Below, in pieces: positions 25,902 through 37,100 of a stretch of DNA of 64,000 bases. The stretch lies in assembly GCA_903893625.1 (NCBI GenBank), contig CAITND010000189.1:1-64000 (forward strand), written 5' to 3'. Source of the stretch: an uncultured Oscillatoriales cyanobacterium (GTDB lineage: Bacteria; Cyanobacteriota; Cyanobacteriia; Cyanobacteriales; Microcoleaceae). Position numbers and translations under genes: made by a program. The stretch's first letter is position 1, and each line of letters begins with the position of its first letter. Below the pieces are notes generated by a model that worked only from the letters and a program-made list of their open reading frames with translations, was not told the origin of the DNA and made no database searches.

Positions 25902-26651
25902 ATGAAACTTAAGTTGAATTTTAAACAAGAAGAAAATCAGCAAAATACACTTTTAAAAAGCTTAAGAATCTTAAGTTTAATGGGAGCATTTTTTTTAATT
26001 GATTTTCCGGCTTTGGCGCAAATTAATCTAGCGACTTTAATTGATATTATTGGCAATAATAATCAGGTGTTTATTGAAGATCAAGTAGCCGAAGTCAAGG
26101 AACAAGCAGCATTAGGACAAACAATCCGAACAGAACAAGCTCGCGCTCAAATTGATTTTAATACAGGTGCGGCGGGACGAATGACTGAAAATTCTCAGAT
26201 TATTGTTGGTCAATGTGTGGAAGTACAAGAAGGGGCTTTAATGGCTTCTGGCCCTGCTAATGGCTGTATTTTGGGGTTTTCAACCGCCGTCCAAGGAACA
26301 ATTTATATGTTGGATGTAGAAAAAAATAATAATACCAATACCAATACAGGAACAATTCGGGTTTTGGAAGGAAAAATTCAATTATCATTACGAAATAACC
26401 CCAATGATCCCAATCCTATAACCATTCAAGAAGGACAAAAAGTTGCAAGTTTAACGCCCAATTTAGCCCTGTCTCAAGTCTCTGTTCAACGGATGACTAA
26501 ACAAGAATATGAAGGGATAATTACAGGGCCATTATTCCAAGGGTATAAAACACCCCTCCCCAATCAAGACAAAATTAACGAGGTTTGTAAACGACTCTAT
26601 GGTAACTGTGCGACCGTCGGCGGAAACGTCCCAGTTCGAGGGTTATGGTAA
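25902..26651 (+). CDS. FecR-domain exported protein
   Basis: From the ATG at 25902 (MKLKLNFKQEENQQ), preceded at proper spacing by AAGGA, the product is 249 residues. The frame is open about 14 codons upstream with weaker starts. A hydrophobic segment with AQI (LSLMGAFFLIDFPALAQ) looks like a signal sequence. The body resembles FecR-type periplasmic domains (VKEQAALGQTIRTEQARAQI, GTIRVLEGKIQL, EGQKVASL). FecR-only proteins are common in cyanobacteria; their partner is unknown. It lies about 45 nt after cheB and may be cotranscribed. Confidence 0.75.
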   Translation: MKLKLNFKQEENQQNTLLKSLRILSLMGAFFLIDFPALAQINLATLIDIIGNNNQVFIEDQVAEVKEQAALGQTIRTEQARAQIDFNTGAAGRMTENSQIIVGQCVEVQEGALMASGPANGCILGFSTAVQGTIYMLDVEKNNNTNTNTGTIRVLEGKIQLSLRNNPNDPNPITIQEGQKVASLTPNLALSQVSVQRMTKQEYEGIITGPLFQGYKTPLPNQDKINEVCKRLYGNCATVGGNVPVRGLW

Positions 26652-26749
26652 GGCAGGGGAAGCGGGGGAAGATGGAAAAATTATTGAAATCTCACACTCT
26701 GCTCCCGACACCCCACTTAACAGGCAAGATGCCTGTTCCACACACCCGA

Positions 26750-27124
26750 CTAAGGTTGAGGGGTGACAGAATTCGTTGAAGGTTCGGTAGATGTTACGGG
26801 TTGGGGGTCTTGAAGGAGTAAGCGTTGTTTTTCACGAAATTGAGTCGCCGCGTCCTGAATATTTTGACGTTGTTGATTTCCTACCGCTTCATAATCAACA
26901 TTAAATCGCCCTAAGCGAGAATTATGAATAATATCTAACATGGTTTTCCCACTATTCTCACCACTCAGGGGGTCAGGATTATCAGAACGTTGAAACTCCT
27001 GTAATGGGCTGGCTGAAGTCGATTGAGCTAGACTTGCTGATGTTAACCCCAAAATTCCAATTCCAACAGCCACAAGAGTAGAAGAGAAGAGTCCTAGACC
27101 CAATTTTAATCCCTTAAATTTCAT
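26750..27124 (-). CDS. Small exported hypothetical protein
   Basis: A 124-residue protein from the ATG at 27124 (MKFKGLKLGLGLFSSTLVAV). Basic and hydrophobic residues followed by ASLAQS form a signal peptide (about residues 1-34). The mature part holds NPDPLSGENSGKTMLDIIHN and a helix rich in Gln (NQQRQNIQDAATQFREKQR), then a Ser/Thr/Pro tail. I recognise no family. It is probably periplasmic and cyanobacterium-specific. Confidence 0.7.
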   Translation of the reverse strand: MKFKGLKLGLGLFSSTLVAVGIGILGLTSASLAQSTSASPLQEFQRSDNPDPLSGENSGKTMLDIIHNSRLGRFNVDYEAVGNQQRQNIQDAATQFREKQRLLLQDPQPVTSTEPSTNSVTPQP

Positions 27125-27210
27125 GATCACAACCTCACGACTTCAAAAATAACTATAAAAACTTAGATTTCCTCATTGTAACTATTTTTGGTAAATATTG
27201 AAATAGATAA

Positions 27211-27246
27211 CCCCCCTAACTTTCTAAAATTGAGAAGGTTGGGGGG
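27211..27246. terminator. Hairpin downstream of the ABC permease gene
   Basis: CCCCCCTAACTTTCT pairs with AGAAGGTTGGGGGG (with two mismatches), about 55 nt after the permease stop. There is no long T run, so it may be a weak terminator or an mRNA-stabilising hairpin. Confidence 0.4.
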
Positions 27247-27299
27247 ATTAATCTTTAACTAAATTTTATTGTGTTAATGACCGCATCTTCAATCCAGCT

Positions 27300-28175
27300 T
27301 TAGGCAAATCGACGCTTTAATAGAGGCTGAATCGAAACTAATGAGACCGTTGCAAACCCTAGTAAAACGAACAAAGCACCGCCAAAGGTGATCGTAGCAA
27401 AGGGTGCGTGCATTACCACACTATTGAATCCCCAATCTTGATGGAGATATAAATAACGAATCGGTTCAATGGCATAACTCAGGGGGTTGAGGGAAGCAAC
27501 AACTTGTAACCAAGTGGGCATAAAAGATAAAGGAGCGAGGGCGGTACTAGCAAATAAAAGCGGTAAATTCGTGACAAAAATCACCGCAATTAATTCAATA
27601 TGACCGGGTAAAGCAAAGGCTAATCCTAAACTTAAACCTGTCACCCCTAAAACTAATAGAAGCACAATTAGGGTAATGATAGTTAATCCGGCAATTCCGG
27701 GTAATCCTGCCCCTAAAACTGCCCCAGCAGCAACAATTACAGAGGTTTGAATTAAACTCAAGGTGACGATATAAATGGCTGAAGCTAAGACAATAGAAAA
27801 ACGAGAGACTAAAGGCGCGACTAATAAACGATTGAGAAAACCAAACTCTCGATCAAACATGATCGGCAAACCTGCATTTAAAGCTCCGGCAAATGCAGTA
27901 AAAACAATCACACCTGCTCCTAAAAATTGAGCATAATTTAGGGTTTCTCCAAATAATCCTTTGGGGGCATTTTGAAATAATGCTCCAAATAAAATCAACC
28001 ACATTAACGGTTGAATAATACCCGCAATTAAAGTGGAAGGACGACGTTGTAATTGAATAAATAGCCGACGAGTTAAGGCTATTGTTTCTTGAAGGAATTC
28101 TCCGACTAAATTCGGTTGTTGATCAGCCGTTTGATGGGGTGTTGATAATTTAACGGATGTTGTTGAACTACTCAT
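27300..28175 (-). CDS. ABC-2 type exporter permease (DrrB-like)
   Basis: The 291-residue membrane protein has about six hydrophobic segments and the ABC-2 permease pattern (PSTLIAGIIQPLMWLILFGA, LNPLSYAIEPIRYLY). An N-terminal cytoplasmic part precedes the first helix. It pairs with the ATPase gene upstream (80-nt gap with GTTGACA-type repeats) to form a multidrug or lipid/polysaccharide exporter of the DrrAB type. The substrate cannot be inferred. Confidence 0.88.
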   Translation of the reverse strand: MSSSTTSVKLSTPHQTADQQPNLVGEFLQETIALTRRLFIQLQRRPSTLIAGIIQPLMWLILFGALFQNAPKGLFGETLNYAQFLGAGVIVFTAFAGALNAGLPIMFDREFGFLNRLLVAPLVSRFSIVLASAIYIVTLSLIQTSVIVAAGAVLGAGLPGIAGLTIITLIVLLLVLGVTGLSLGLAFALPGHIELIAVIFVTNLPLLFASTALAPLSFMPTWLQVVASLNPLSYAIEPIRYLYLHQDWGFNSVVMHAPFATITFGGALFVLLGFATVSLVSIQPLLKRRFA

Positions 28176-28254
28176 AATTGTTAACGGTTGACGGTTGACA
28201 GTTGACAGTTAATCAGGCTATTTAGATCTTAGATAAATCTGGGAGAATCTAATT

Positions 28255-29274
28255 CTAACGCATACTTTTCTTTTTCTCAGCTTTTAAATCTCGATTACTG
28301 GCGGCGGCAATTTCAGCATCGAGTAAGGTTCGACCTGTTGCAGCTAAATAGACATCATCTAAACTCGGTCGAGATTGAGCAATGCCAAAAGTAGGTAAAC
28401 CTGCATCTTTTAACGCCTGTTGAATGGTAAACAACGCATCACTTTGAGACTTTACGACTAAATTTAAAGAATTGCCTTGAGCATTATTAATAATAATCTC
28501 TTGGACAAAGGGCAAAGGTTGTAATAATGCTTTGGCTTTTTCGGCTTCTTCTACAGGGGAAAATTCTCGAATTCTCAGGGTAATGCGATCGCCTCCTACT
28601 TGGTCTTTTAATTGTGAAGGTGTACCCGTTGCAATCACTACTCCTTGATCAATAATTGCCACTCGATCTGCTAAAGCATCTACTTCTTCTAAATAGTGGC
28701 TAGTGATTAAAACTGTTGTGCCATTTTCCCTTAATTGACGGAGGAAATTCCACACCGCCACCCGACTTTCAATGTCTAAGCCAACAGTGGGTTCATCTAA
28801 CACTAATAAATCCGGTTGATGCAATAACCCCGATGCCAAATCTAAGCGTTTACGAATACCCCCGGAATAGGTTCCGGTTTTTTGATCAATCCAATCTTGT
28901 AATCCTAATAAATTCGTAACCTGATGAATTCGTTCTGCAATTGTGTTCCGAGGAATATGATAGAGGGCGGCTTGTAATTGTAATAACTCAAGCCCGGTTA
29001 AAACTTTATCTAAAGCCACTTCTTGAGCAACATAACCTAAGCGTTGACGAGCTAATCTGGGCTGATCAATCACAGAAATACCCGATATTTCTAAACGTCC
29101 AGCATCGGGAGTAATTAACGTACACAACGCCCGTAGAGTTGTGGTTTTTCCGGCTCCATTCGGCCCCAATAAACCAAAGATTTCTCCCGATTGGACATCA
29201 AGAGACACATCTTTAAGGGCTGGGACAGAGCCATAGGATTTTTGTAGATTTTGGATGAGAACGGCAGGAATCAT
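28255..29274 (-). CDS. ABC exporter ATP-binding protein (DrrA-like)
   Basis: The 339-residue ATPase has Walker A GLLGPNGAGKTTTLRAL (about residues 34-50), the signature YSGGIRKRLDLASGLL, Walker B LLVLDEPTVGLD and an H-loop in VLITSHYLEEVDALADR. The C-terminal 110 residues are a DrrA-type regulatory extension. The first signature residue is Tyr rather than Leu, which is common in this subfamily. It is cotranscribed with the permease. Confidence 0.92.
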   Translation of the reverse strand: MIPAVLIQNLQKSYGSVPALKDVSLDVQSGEIFGLLGPNGAGKTTTLRALCTLITPDAGRLEISGISVIDQPRLARQRLGYVAQEVALDKVLTGLELLQLQAALYHIPRNTIAERIHQVTNLLGLQDWIDQKTGTYSGGIRKRLDLASGLLHQPDLLVLDEPTVGLDIESRVAVWNFLRQLRENGTTVLITSHYLEEVDALADRVAIIDQGVVIATGTPSQLKDQVGGDRITLRIREFSPVEEAEKAKALLQPLPFVQEIIINNAQGNSLNLVVKSQSDALFTIQQALKDAGLPTFGIAQSRPSLDDVYLAATGRTLLDAEIAAASNRDLKAEKKKSMR

Positions 29275-29820
29275 ATTGCACGTTTAACGTTTAAATAAGG
29301 ATATTGACTATTAACGGTTGGCTGTTGGCAGATACGGTGTTAACGGGTACGGGCGGGTTCAGTCAGATCTTTGTTGAATTAATCACAATCTTGATGAACC
29401 CGCCCCTACAACTGTCAACCGCTCGACTGCCTTAACACTTCTAAACAATTTCCTATTTTGACACTTTCTATGCTCTAACGGGGTAGATAATTTGGGTTTT
29501 CGTTGCCAATTATGGGAAAATTTGGGAATCCATACTCAACAGGATGCTTCCTCTCGGCTTCTGTTATGGCTTGCAAAGGGAACTGAGATTCACTACAATC
29601 AAACATTAAAACCCGACAAAAATAATAATTGATAGTCCTTGTTTTTTGATCAGAGGTTAACATAATTATGGGGGTGCGAAGTTGGGATGATAAACTGTTA
29701 TACAGCATCCTTGCTGATTTCAACAATTGTGAAACAGTTAACTCTAACTCTGTACAGGATCTCAATCAATTTCTTATTTCTTGCGGGCCAACAGATCCTC
29801 TCATTCTTATAGGTTATCGA
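29275..29820. other. Intergenic region with the second copy of a 69-bp repeat
   Basis: This 546-nt stretch holds the inverted-repeat element at 29343-29411 (see the copy at 4630). The rest shows no gene that I can support; the frames present are short and family-less. It lies between the divergent ABC ATPase (minus) and response regulator (plus) genes, so it must carry promoters for both. Confidence 0.6.
29343..29411. repeat. 69-bp interspersed inverted-repeat element, copy 2
   Basis: It has the same ends and length as the copy at 4630-4698. The arms GGGCGGGTT (29351-29359) and AACCCGCCC (29397-29405) flank a centre that has diverged except for AGATCT and AATCTTGATG-like bases. Confidence 0.8.
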
Positions 29821-30489
29821 ATGAGTCGAATTCTCATTGCTGAAGATGAACCCCGAATTGCTGCCTTTCTGGAAAAAGGACTGCGAGCGAATGGGTTTAC
29901 GACAACACTCGCCTGTAACGGACGAGAAGCGGTAGAAAAAGCACTCGCCCATGAGTTTGACTTGTTGATTCTTGACCTGGGGCTTCCCGATCAAGATGGG
30001 TTTCAAGTTTTAGAACAATTGCGGGGACAAGGAGAACAAATTCCCATCATTATATTAACGGCTCGTGATGATATCAGCGATAAAGTCGCGGGGTTAGAAG
30101 GGGGAGCCGATGACTATGTGACGAAACCCTTCCGGTTTGCTGAACTCTTAGCCCGTGTTCGTGCCCGTTTACGACATCATCCGACATCTGGGAATAAAGA
30201 AGATAAAGCGTTAACGGTGGGCCAAGTAACACTGGATTTATATACCCGTCAAGCCTGTTTAGGAGAAACACCTATTACTCTATCGGCTAAGGAATTTCAG
30301 CTTTTAGAAACCTTCTTGCGCCATCCAGGTCAAGTGTTGAGTCGAGAACAACTACTGGATCAAGTTTGGGGATATGACTACGATCCTGGATCGAATATTG
30401 TTGATGTTTATGTCGGTTATCTCCGCAAGAAGTTGGGGAGTGATCGGATTGAAACAGTACGCGGGATGGGATATCGTCTAGTTTGTTAA
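29821..30489 (+). CDS. OmpR/PhoB-family response regulator
   Basis: The start at ATG 29821 (MSRILIAEDEPRIAAFLEKG) gives 222 residues. About 50 codons of open frame upstream do not belong to the family. The receiver domain has the acidic pair in AEDEP, phospho-acceptor Asp in LLILDLGLPDQDG, the Thr of ILTARDD and Lys of VTKPF. The winged-helix DNA-binding domain shows TLSAKEFQLLETFLRHPGQV, SREQLLDQVWGYDYDPGSN and VRGMGYRL. No histidine kinase is adjacent, so it is an orphan whose targets are unknown. Confidence 0.93.
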   Translation: MSRILIAEDEPRIAAFLEKGLRANGFTTTLACNGREAVEKALAHEFDLLILDLGLPDQDGFQVLEQLRGQGEQIPIIILTARDDISDKVAGLEGGADDYVTKPFRFAELLARVRARLRHHPTSGNKEDKALTVGQVTLDLYTRQACLGETPITLSAKEFQLLETFLRHPGQVLSREQLLDQVWGYDYDPGSNIVDVYVGYLRKKLGSDRIETVRGMGYRLVC

Positions 30490-31186
30490 AAACTCTGGGA
30501 ACTTTTGATCTAGGCAAAACGTCGGTATGAGAGCAAAGTCCAACGAGAAGGCTTTTTTTAAAAGCACGAAAATTAGCAATCTCTTTCGTGTAAATAGCTA
30601 TATTGCATCTATAAATCAAGCTATTAACAATCATTTGTGAAACTGTTAACTATTGTCGTTACTGAGGGCATCCTTAAATTAGGTGGGTGAGGATTATTGA
30701 CATTACTGTAAGCAATCAGAATTAAGCAATTGGGAGAATTTAGACCTGTGGGTGGTGTCCTAACAGTGTTTCCTTTGCTTTTGCTGACTTGGGGAAATTT
30801 AAAACCATTACATTTCACCTGATGGTGATTTTAAATAGGGATTAGAGGTTGAGTTCAATCACTATTTTTTAATAAAAACCCTGATCGGGTTAATGGATAC
30901 GTTTGTGCTTTTTATCTTAAAAAGTCCACCCCAAAAGCAACAATAGTGTGGACTTTTTTTGCATTTTATTTAAAAAAATTAAAATAATATAGCTCTAATA
31001 TTAAGATTTTTCTCATAAAGACTTCATGACTATCTTAAAGCTGTTTTTTAGGATTAGTATAAGCAGTAAGAAACGATTAGAACTGAATATTCTTTTAACT
31101 CTTGAGCACCATTCAGTTCTACGGTTTCAGCATTAGTCTGCAAAAACACCACTTTTTGTCTTAGATATCACAAAGTTGAGAAAATT
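30490..31186. other. 697-nt intergenic region upstream of the giant gene
   Basis: Apart from the terminator hairpin at 30919-30960 I see no gene. Minus-strand frames at 30287-30634 and 30624-30818 have no family or ribosome-binding site. The last 220 nt before the giant gene are AT-rich and must contain its promoter and 5' leader. A TAGTATAAG -10-like sequence near 31056 is only suggestive. Confidence 0.5.
30919..30960. terminator. Terminator hairpin AAAAGTCCAC/GTGGACTTTT
   Basis: A perfect 10-bp stem (30920-30929 with 30948-30957) with an 18-nt loop and a T run on the plus strand. The A run on the other side makes it usable in both directions. It would end transcription from the response regulator side before the giant gene. 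Confidence 0.8.
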
Positions 31187-34100
31187 ATGAGCGACTTAAA
31201 CAAGTTTGCCACAGAATTAGACAAGTTAGGGGATAAGCTCGGTAAACTAGCTGATAAACCAGAGAAGTTTTTCAAAAAGCTAGAGAAGATATTTGATCAG
31301 GATGCTTATCTAAAACTCAATCCTGATGTTAAAAAAGCCGTTGAAGCTGGCTTAATGACAGCAGAAGACCACTTTTTACTCTATGGAATTTATGAAAATC
31401 GGGAATGCAGTAATATATTCAGTGTTCGTCAATACTTACAACTGAATGTAGACATTAACATTGCGGTTAAACAACAAGGTTTAAGTGCCATTGAACACTT
31501 TATAGATGTTGGACAAGGCGAAAATCGACACTGGAACCCTCTATTTAATATTAATGACTACTTAGAACTGAATCCAGATGTTAAGCAAGCTGTTCAAGAT
31601 GGCTTAACAAATGCCACTGAACATTTCTTAGATGTGGGAATAGATGAAAAACGAAACTTTAGTTTTGTCTTCAATCTCCAAGATTATTTGGCTCTCAATC
31701 CCGATCTGGCAGTACAAGTTCAACAGGGTTTAATTAACCCCATTCAACATTTCTTTAATTTTGGTCAATTTGAAGAGCGAGAATGTAATAAATCTTTCTT
31801 CAATATCAAGTATTATTTGGAAGCGAACCCAGATGTTAAACTAGAGGCTCAAGCAGATCTAATTAGTGCGATCGGTCATTATGTTCAATTTGGTCTTGCA
31901 GAAAACCGTCCATTTAATCAGAACATTTCTGTCACCCAAATTCTACAACAATTCAATATTACCAACCTCTCGGTAATTAGCATTCAGCAAATCCAACAAT
32001 TTATTCAGATATCGCTATCAACACCCACACCGCAACCAACTGTTGCACCAACTCCAACACCCACACCGCAACCAACTGTTGCACCAACTCCAACACCCAC
32101 ACCGCAACCAACTGTTGCACCAACTCCTGAAACAACTGTTGCACCGACTCCTGAAACAACTGTTGCACCAACTCCAACACCCACACCGCAACCAACTGTT
32201 GCACCAACTCCAACACCCACACCGCAACCAACTGTTACACCAACACCAGAACCAACTCCTGAACCAACTCCAGTTCCCTCTCAAGAGTTCTTCAATCTTG
32301 ACTATATTAAAGTCACCTACGCGACTTTACTCAAAGCAGGTTTAAAAGTTGAGGATCTCAGCACTATTACAGATATTGAGATCATCAATTTCATCAATCA
32401 AAATGGATTAACACTAGGGATTAATCCCTCACCTTATGTAAATATTAATATTTACATAGAAACTTACAGCCAACAACTGATCAGTTTCTACCAAGTTACC
32501 TCTGTTACCGAAATAACCTTTGTACAAATCCTCAACTATATTAGTGGGGCAGGTTTAGATGCAGGAAACAGTCCTTCTGTGTTCATTGATATTGATTTTG
32601 TCAAGAAGAATTATGCCAAAAAATTAGAGAAATTCTTCGAGAAAACCCTTGATAAAATCACCAACAAGGAAATTTTAGAATACATTGACAAAGAAGGGAT
32701 TAAAGGCGGAGATCAACTCTCTGGTAGCATCGACTTTAATTATATTCGGTCAACATATAATGTTGAACTGGTTGCTAAATTTGGGGTGAGTTTAGAATTA
32801 ATTAGTAATCAGCAAATCTTTCAGTTTATCAATAGTAAAGAAGGCTCTGAGATTATTACCAATCCTTCACCTACCGTTGATATTAACTTTGTCAAAGTTG
32901 TTTACGCACAAGAGATTGCGACTTACTTCAATATTTCTATTGAACAAGTCATTACTCTTTCTAATACCCAAATTTTCCTGTTCATTAATAACGTTCCACC
33001 GGAACAAAACATTGAGACCTCTTGGACAACCTCTTTAAATTACCTGGAAGCCATTTATGGTAAAGAGTTAGTCGCTCAGTTAGGGAAAAATCCATCCGTT
33101 GAACAAATTCTTCAATTCATTGAAGAACAAGGGATTAAAAATGGACATACCGTTTCTCCTTTCATGAGTTTGGATTATGTGAAACAGTTGCATCTCGATA
33201 AAATTATCGAAGCATACAACATCACACAAACAGCAGAGATTGTGGATGAAGATGTCCTCGAAAGCGTCAATTTAGATAACTGGATTGATGTTGAATACTG
33301 TCGTGTTAAATACGCTACTCAACTCGCGGCATACTTTAAAGTCTCTCAGGAAGAAATCGTTAATCTGACAGATGAACAAATCAAGGTTTATATACTAGGA
33401 ATCGGATTAGAACTGGGATTAGCCGGAGGTGCAATTGACTTTAAGAAAGTCGAGAAACTTCTAGAAAAAGAACTCAAAGATTTCTTTAAAGTCAAAGACG
33501 TTAAAGAGTTAACTGATGGACAAATTAATGCGTTTCTATCGGGTGAAGGTAAAAAACTCGGACTGATCAAACAAATCAGTGAAGCCGTTGATGTCGAATA
33601 CTACAAAGGAATTTACGGTGAAGCTCTAACGGCTCAATTTGGAGAAGATGTCAAACCAGAAGAAATTGTCGAGTTCTTATTTGGTGATGCGGCTCCCGTA
33701 ATTGATGTGAAATTCTGCTTAAATCAATATGCAGATGAACTCACACAATATGCAGAAGGTTTAGGCAAAACTCTGCAAGATTTAACGCCAGAGGATCTGA
33801 AACAATACTTCTTCAGCAATGAAGGATTTGATGTCAATAAAAACCTGACAGCTTTTGATTTAAAAGCGTTCAGTACCCAATATTCATCACAGTTAGTTGC
33901 ATTTTATAATGTAACCTCTGTTGATGAACTGAATCAGACCCAAATTTATCGGTTCATTACCCAAGAATCTAGCCAATTAAATCTTGATATTTCCGAATTT
34001 ATCTCCGAAGATGGTCTAGCATTCTACAAAGGAAAATACGCAGAAGAAATCGCTGTTAAATATGGTGTTGAGGTTAGTGTTGTTCAGGAACTAAATGCCA

Positions 34101-37100
34101 ATGTTCTACTAGATATTGTCTTCCGGGGATGGTCTGATGATCTCGACTCTGACTACTTCAAAGGGAAATTTGAAGGAGATGTTCAGGTGGTCTTTGGTGT
34201 AGCAACTATCGCTGAAGTCACGGATTTACAAATTCTCCAATATCTGCATGAACAGGAAACTGTTGATATCAAAACAATCAACTGGTTTGATACCGATGAA
34301 TATGTCAAAAAATATGGTAAAGAACTGGAAGATGCACTGAAAGATTCCTACCACGTTAAAGATATTAGTGAACTCTCAAGTCAGCAAATTATTCAGTTTG
34401 CCTTTAGCGTTGAAGCCAAAGCATTTAGTGTAGAAGGATTGATTGATTTAGAGTACGTTACTGACACTTTCGGTGCAGCAATTGCTGGAGGCGATCAAGT
34501 TACGGAAAAATGGATCAGTCAATATATCGGCGTTGATGCAGGATATGTTGAGTTTCAACTCAGTGGTTTAATTAAAGCGGGAACAGTTACCTTAGAACAA
34601 ATTAATACAGTTCTAGAAACTGAGGTTGCAGCCGTTGATTTGTTGAGTAAAAAACAACTTATCGACTTAATTAACAACAGTGAATTCAAGACCGCTTTAG
34701 GCGCGGGTGTTGAAATTAAACTGTTCCAAGATACCCCGAATTTGGATTATGTCAAGGAAACCTTTGCTCCCGCCTTGGCAGAAGTTTTAGGGGTGAATGT
34801 TGCCTCAATTACGGGTGATGAAACTAAGGTTGTTTCCAACGATGAAGTTCTGACATATCTCGTTGAAAATAAAGCAGCAGATATCGCTGAATTTGCCGGA
34901 GTTACTGAGGATAAAGTCACAACGGATTTAGCACAAAAATGGCTACTTGAAGCCAATGTGATCCCGTTGGATAATGGTACAACTGATAATGGTACACCCA
35001 TTAAAATTGATTTAGTTTATGGCCGTTATCAACTGCAACAGTTAGTTACGGATGCAACACTTACCCTCGATACTATCAATGAGTTCTTACCTGCACCCAT
35101 TGAGTCTGTAGATACAATTACCGATGAAAATCTCACGGATTTGTTACTCAATAAAGACTTCCAAACGGCATTAGGTGATAATAGTATTGAGTTGGTTCAG
35201 CCTCCGACCTTAGATGTTAATTTCCTGGCTTCTGAATATCAGGATGAACTCTCAGCATACTACAGTTTACCTGTCGATACTGAATTCACTCAACAACAAA
35301 TCATCGATTATTTCAGTACCACAGATGCTGACAAAATCACAACCGCAGGTGTGAGTGTTGAAGAATATATTCAACAGCTTACGGTGACAGAAGTTCCACC
35401 AACAGTTCCACCAACAGACTTTGATCCACAATATGTGAAATTCCAACTTCAAAATTTGTTGGATAACAATGTGATCACCATCGAAGATGTTAATAATGTT
35501 CTGACTACTGATGTTCAAGCGTTAGATGGGTTAACAAATGAACAAGTTCAAGAATTAGTTGTTAACGAAGCCTTTAACACCAAACTAGGTGCAGATAAGG
35601 CACTGAAACTGACACAAACGGAGACACCTGACTATAACTATGTGCGTAACCTTTATGCTCAAGAATTAGCTGGTGCTTATGATGTTTCAGTCAATGATGT
35701 TTTAGCTGGAGATGTTGTCGAACTCACGGACGAACAAATCCTCAACGCCTTTACACAAAACCTGTCAACGGTTGATGTGGGATATATCAGTAATCAACTG
35801 GAAAAATTGATTACTGACAAAAAATTAAGTTTAGATCAAGTCAAACAATTCTTGGGAAGTGAAGACGCAACTTTTACAACTGTTGAAGACTTGACAAATT
35901 CCCAAATCATTCAGTTAGTCTATAGTCCTGACTTCAAGGATTTGTTAAAAGCAGAAAATCAAACTCTGGAACTGTCCCCTGTTGATTATAAACAGTATAT
36001 TGAGGACAATACCGATGCTTTGAAAGCTGCCTATCCAGATGTTACTAATATCAAAGATGTAACTCTGGAACAAGTCAAACAGTTTATGTATGGCGAAGGA
36101 GTTCAACAGGGTATTCAGCTTGATAAATATTTAGCTCTTGATTATCTCGGAGACACATATACAAGCGCGATTAATAGCGTTGCAGTTGATGATCAGGTGG
36201 TGTTGAATTGGCTGAAAGACGACTATAATAAACTGGATGTCAACTACCTGCGTTATCAGTTTGAACAGTTAAACGTTGAAAAACAAACGCAGTTATTAAC
36301 TGATCTGCAAATTGAGAAAGATGTTAATTCCCTGACGAACAAAGACATCATTTCTATTACTTTGAGCAACGCTTACAAAGAAGTATCGCCGGATAATAGC
36401 ATTCAACTCACAGCTATTAATGTTGATGCTTACCGACAAGCTTACACCCAACAGCTTGTTGATTACTACTTCCCAAGTAACGATGGTACTCCCAATGGCG
36501 GAACCGGTACACCAACTGATAACCCTGAAAATGGTAATAGTGGAAATATAAATCTGGTTGCTCAAATCAGCGACAAAGATGTTATTAAGTTTGCCTTCAG
36601 CGACGGAATTAAACAAGGAATTGATCCTCTGGAATTCATTGATAATGAATACCTGAAAACAGCTTTCCAAGCGGAACTGGCAACCCATTACAACGTTGAT
36701 GTATCCGCAGTTGATCAACTCGATGATTCCTTAGTGGCTGACTATGTTTACGGTGGGATTTTGGATGCAGAAATTGACTACAAATTCTATAGCCAAACCT
36801 ACAAAGCTGAGTTAGAAGCCACCTTCAACAAACCCGTTGAACAACTGACAAATACCGACATCCTGCAACACGCTTTAAAAGTGACAATTCCGCAAGGAAA
36901 AGCGATCGCGCCTGTTGATGTTAATGGGTTTGTTAAGGAATACAATAAACAACTGTCTGATATTTTTGGAGTTGAACCCAAAGACCTCAAAAAACTCGAT
37001 AAAGGCTTCCTCAAAGACTTTATTCTCGAACAATCCAAAGATTATGATTTGGATGGGAAAAAATACACCAATCTTGACTACTATCGAAATCAAGATGGAA

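Noticed and set aside
29668-29820. 51-codon N-terminal extension of the response regulator
   Set aside because: Receiver domains start at MSRILIAEDE; the extension shows no conservation pattern and no ribosome-binding site.
30287-30818. Minus-strand frames after the response regulator
   Set aside because: They overlap the regulator gene or lack any family and start signal.
32001-32345. Several open frames opposite the Thr/Pro hinge of the giant gene
   Set aside because: They are repeat-driven shadows (Val/Gly/Trp/Cys-rich) with no start signals; the plus-strand gene explains the sequence.
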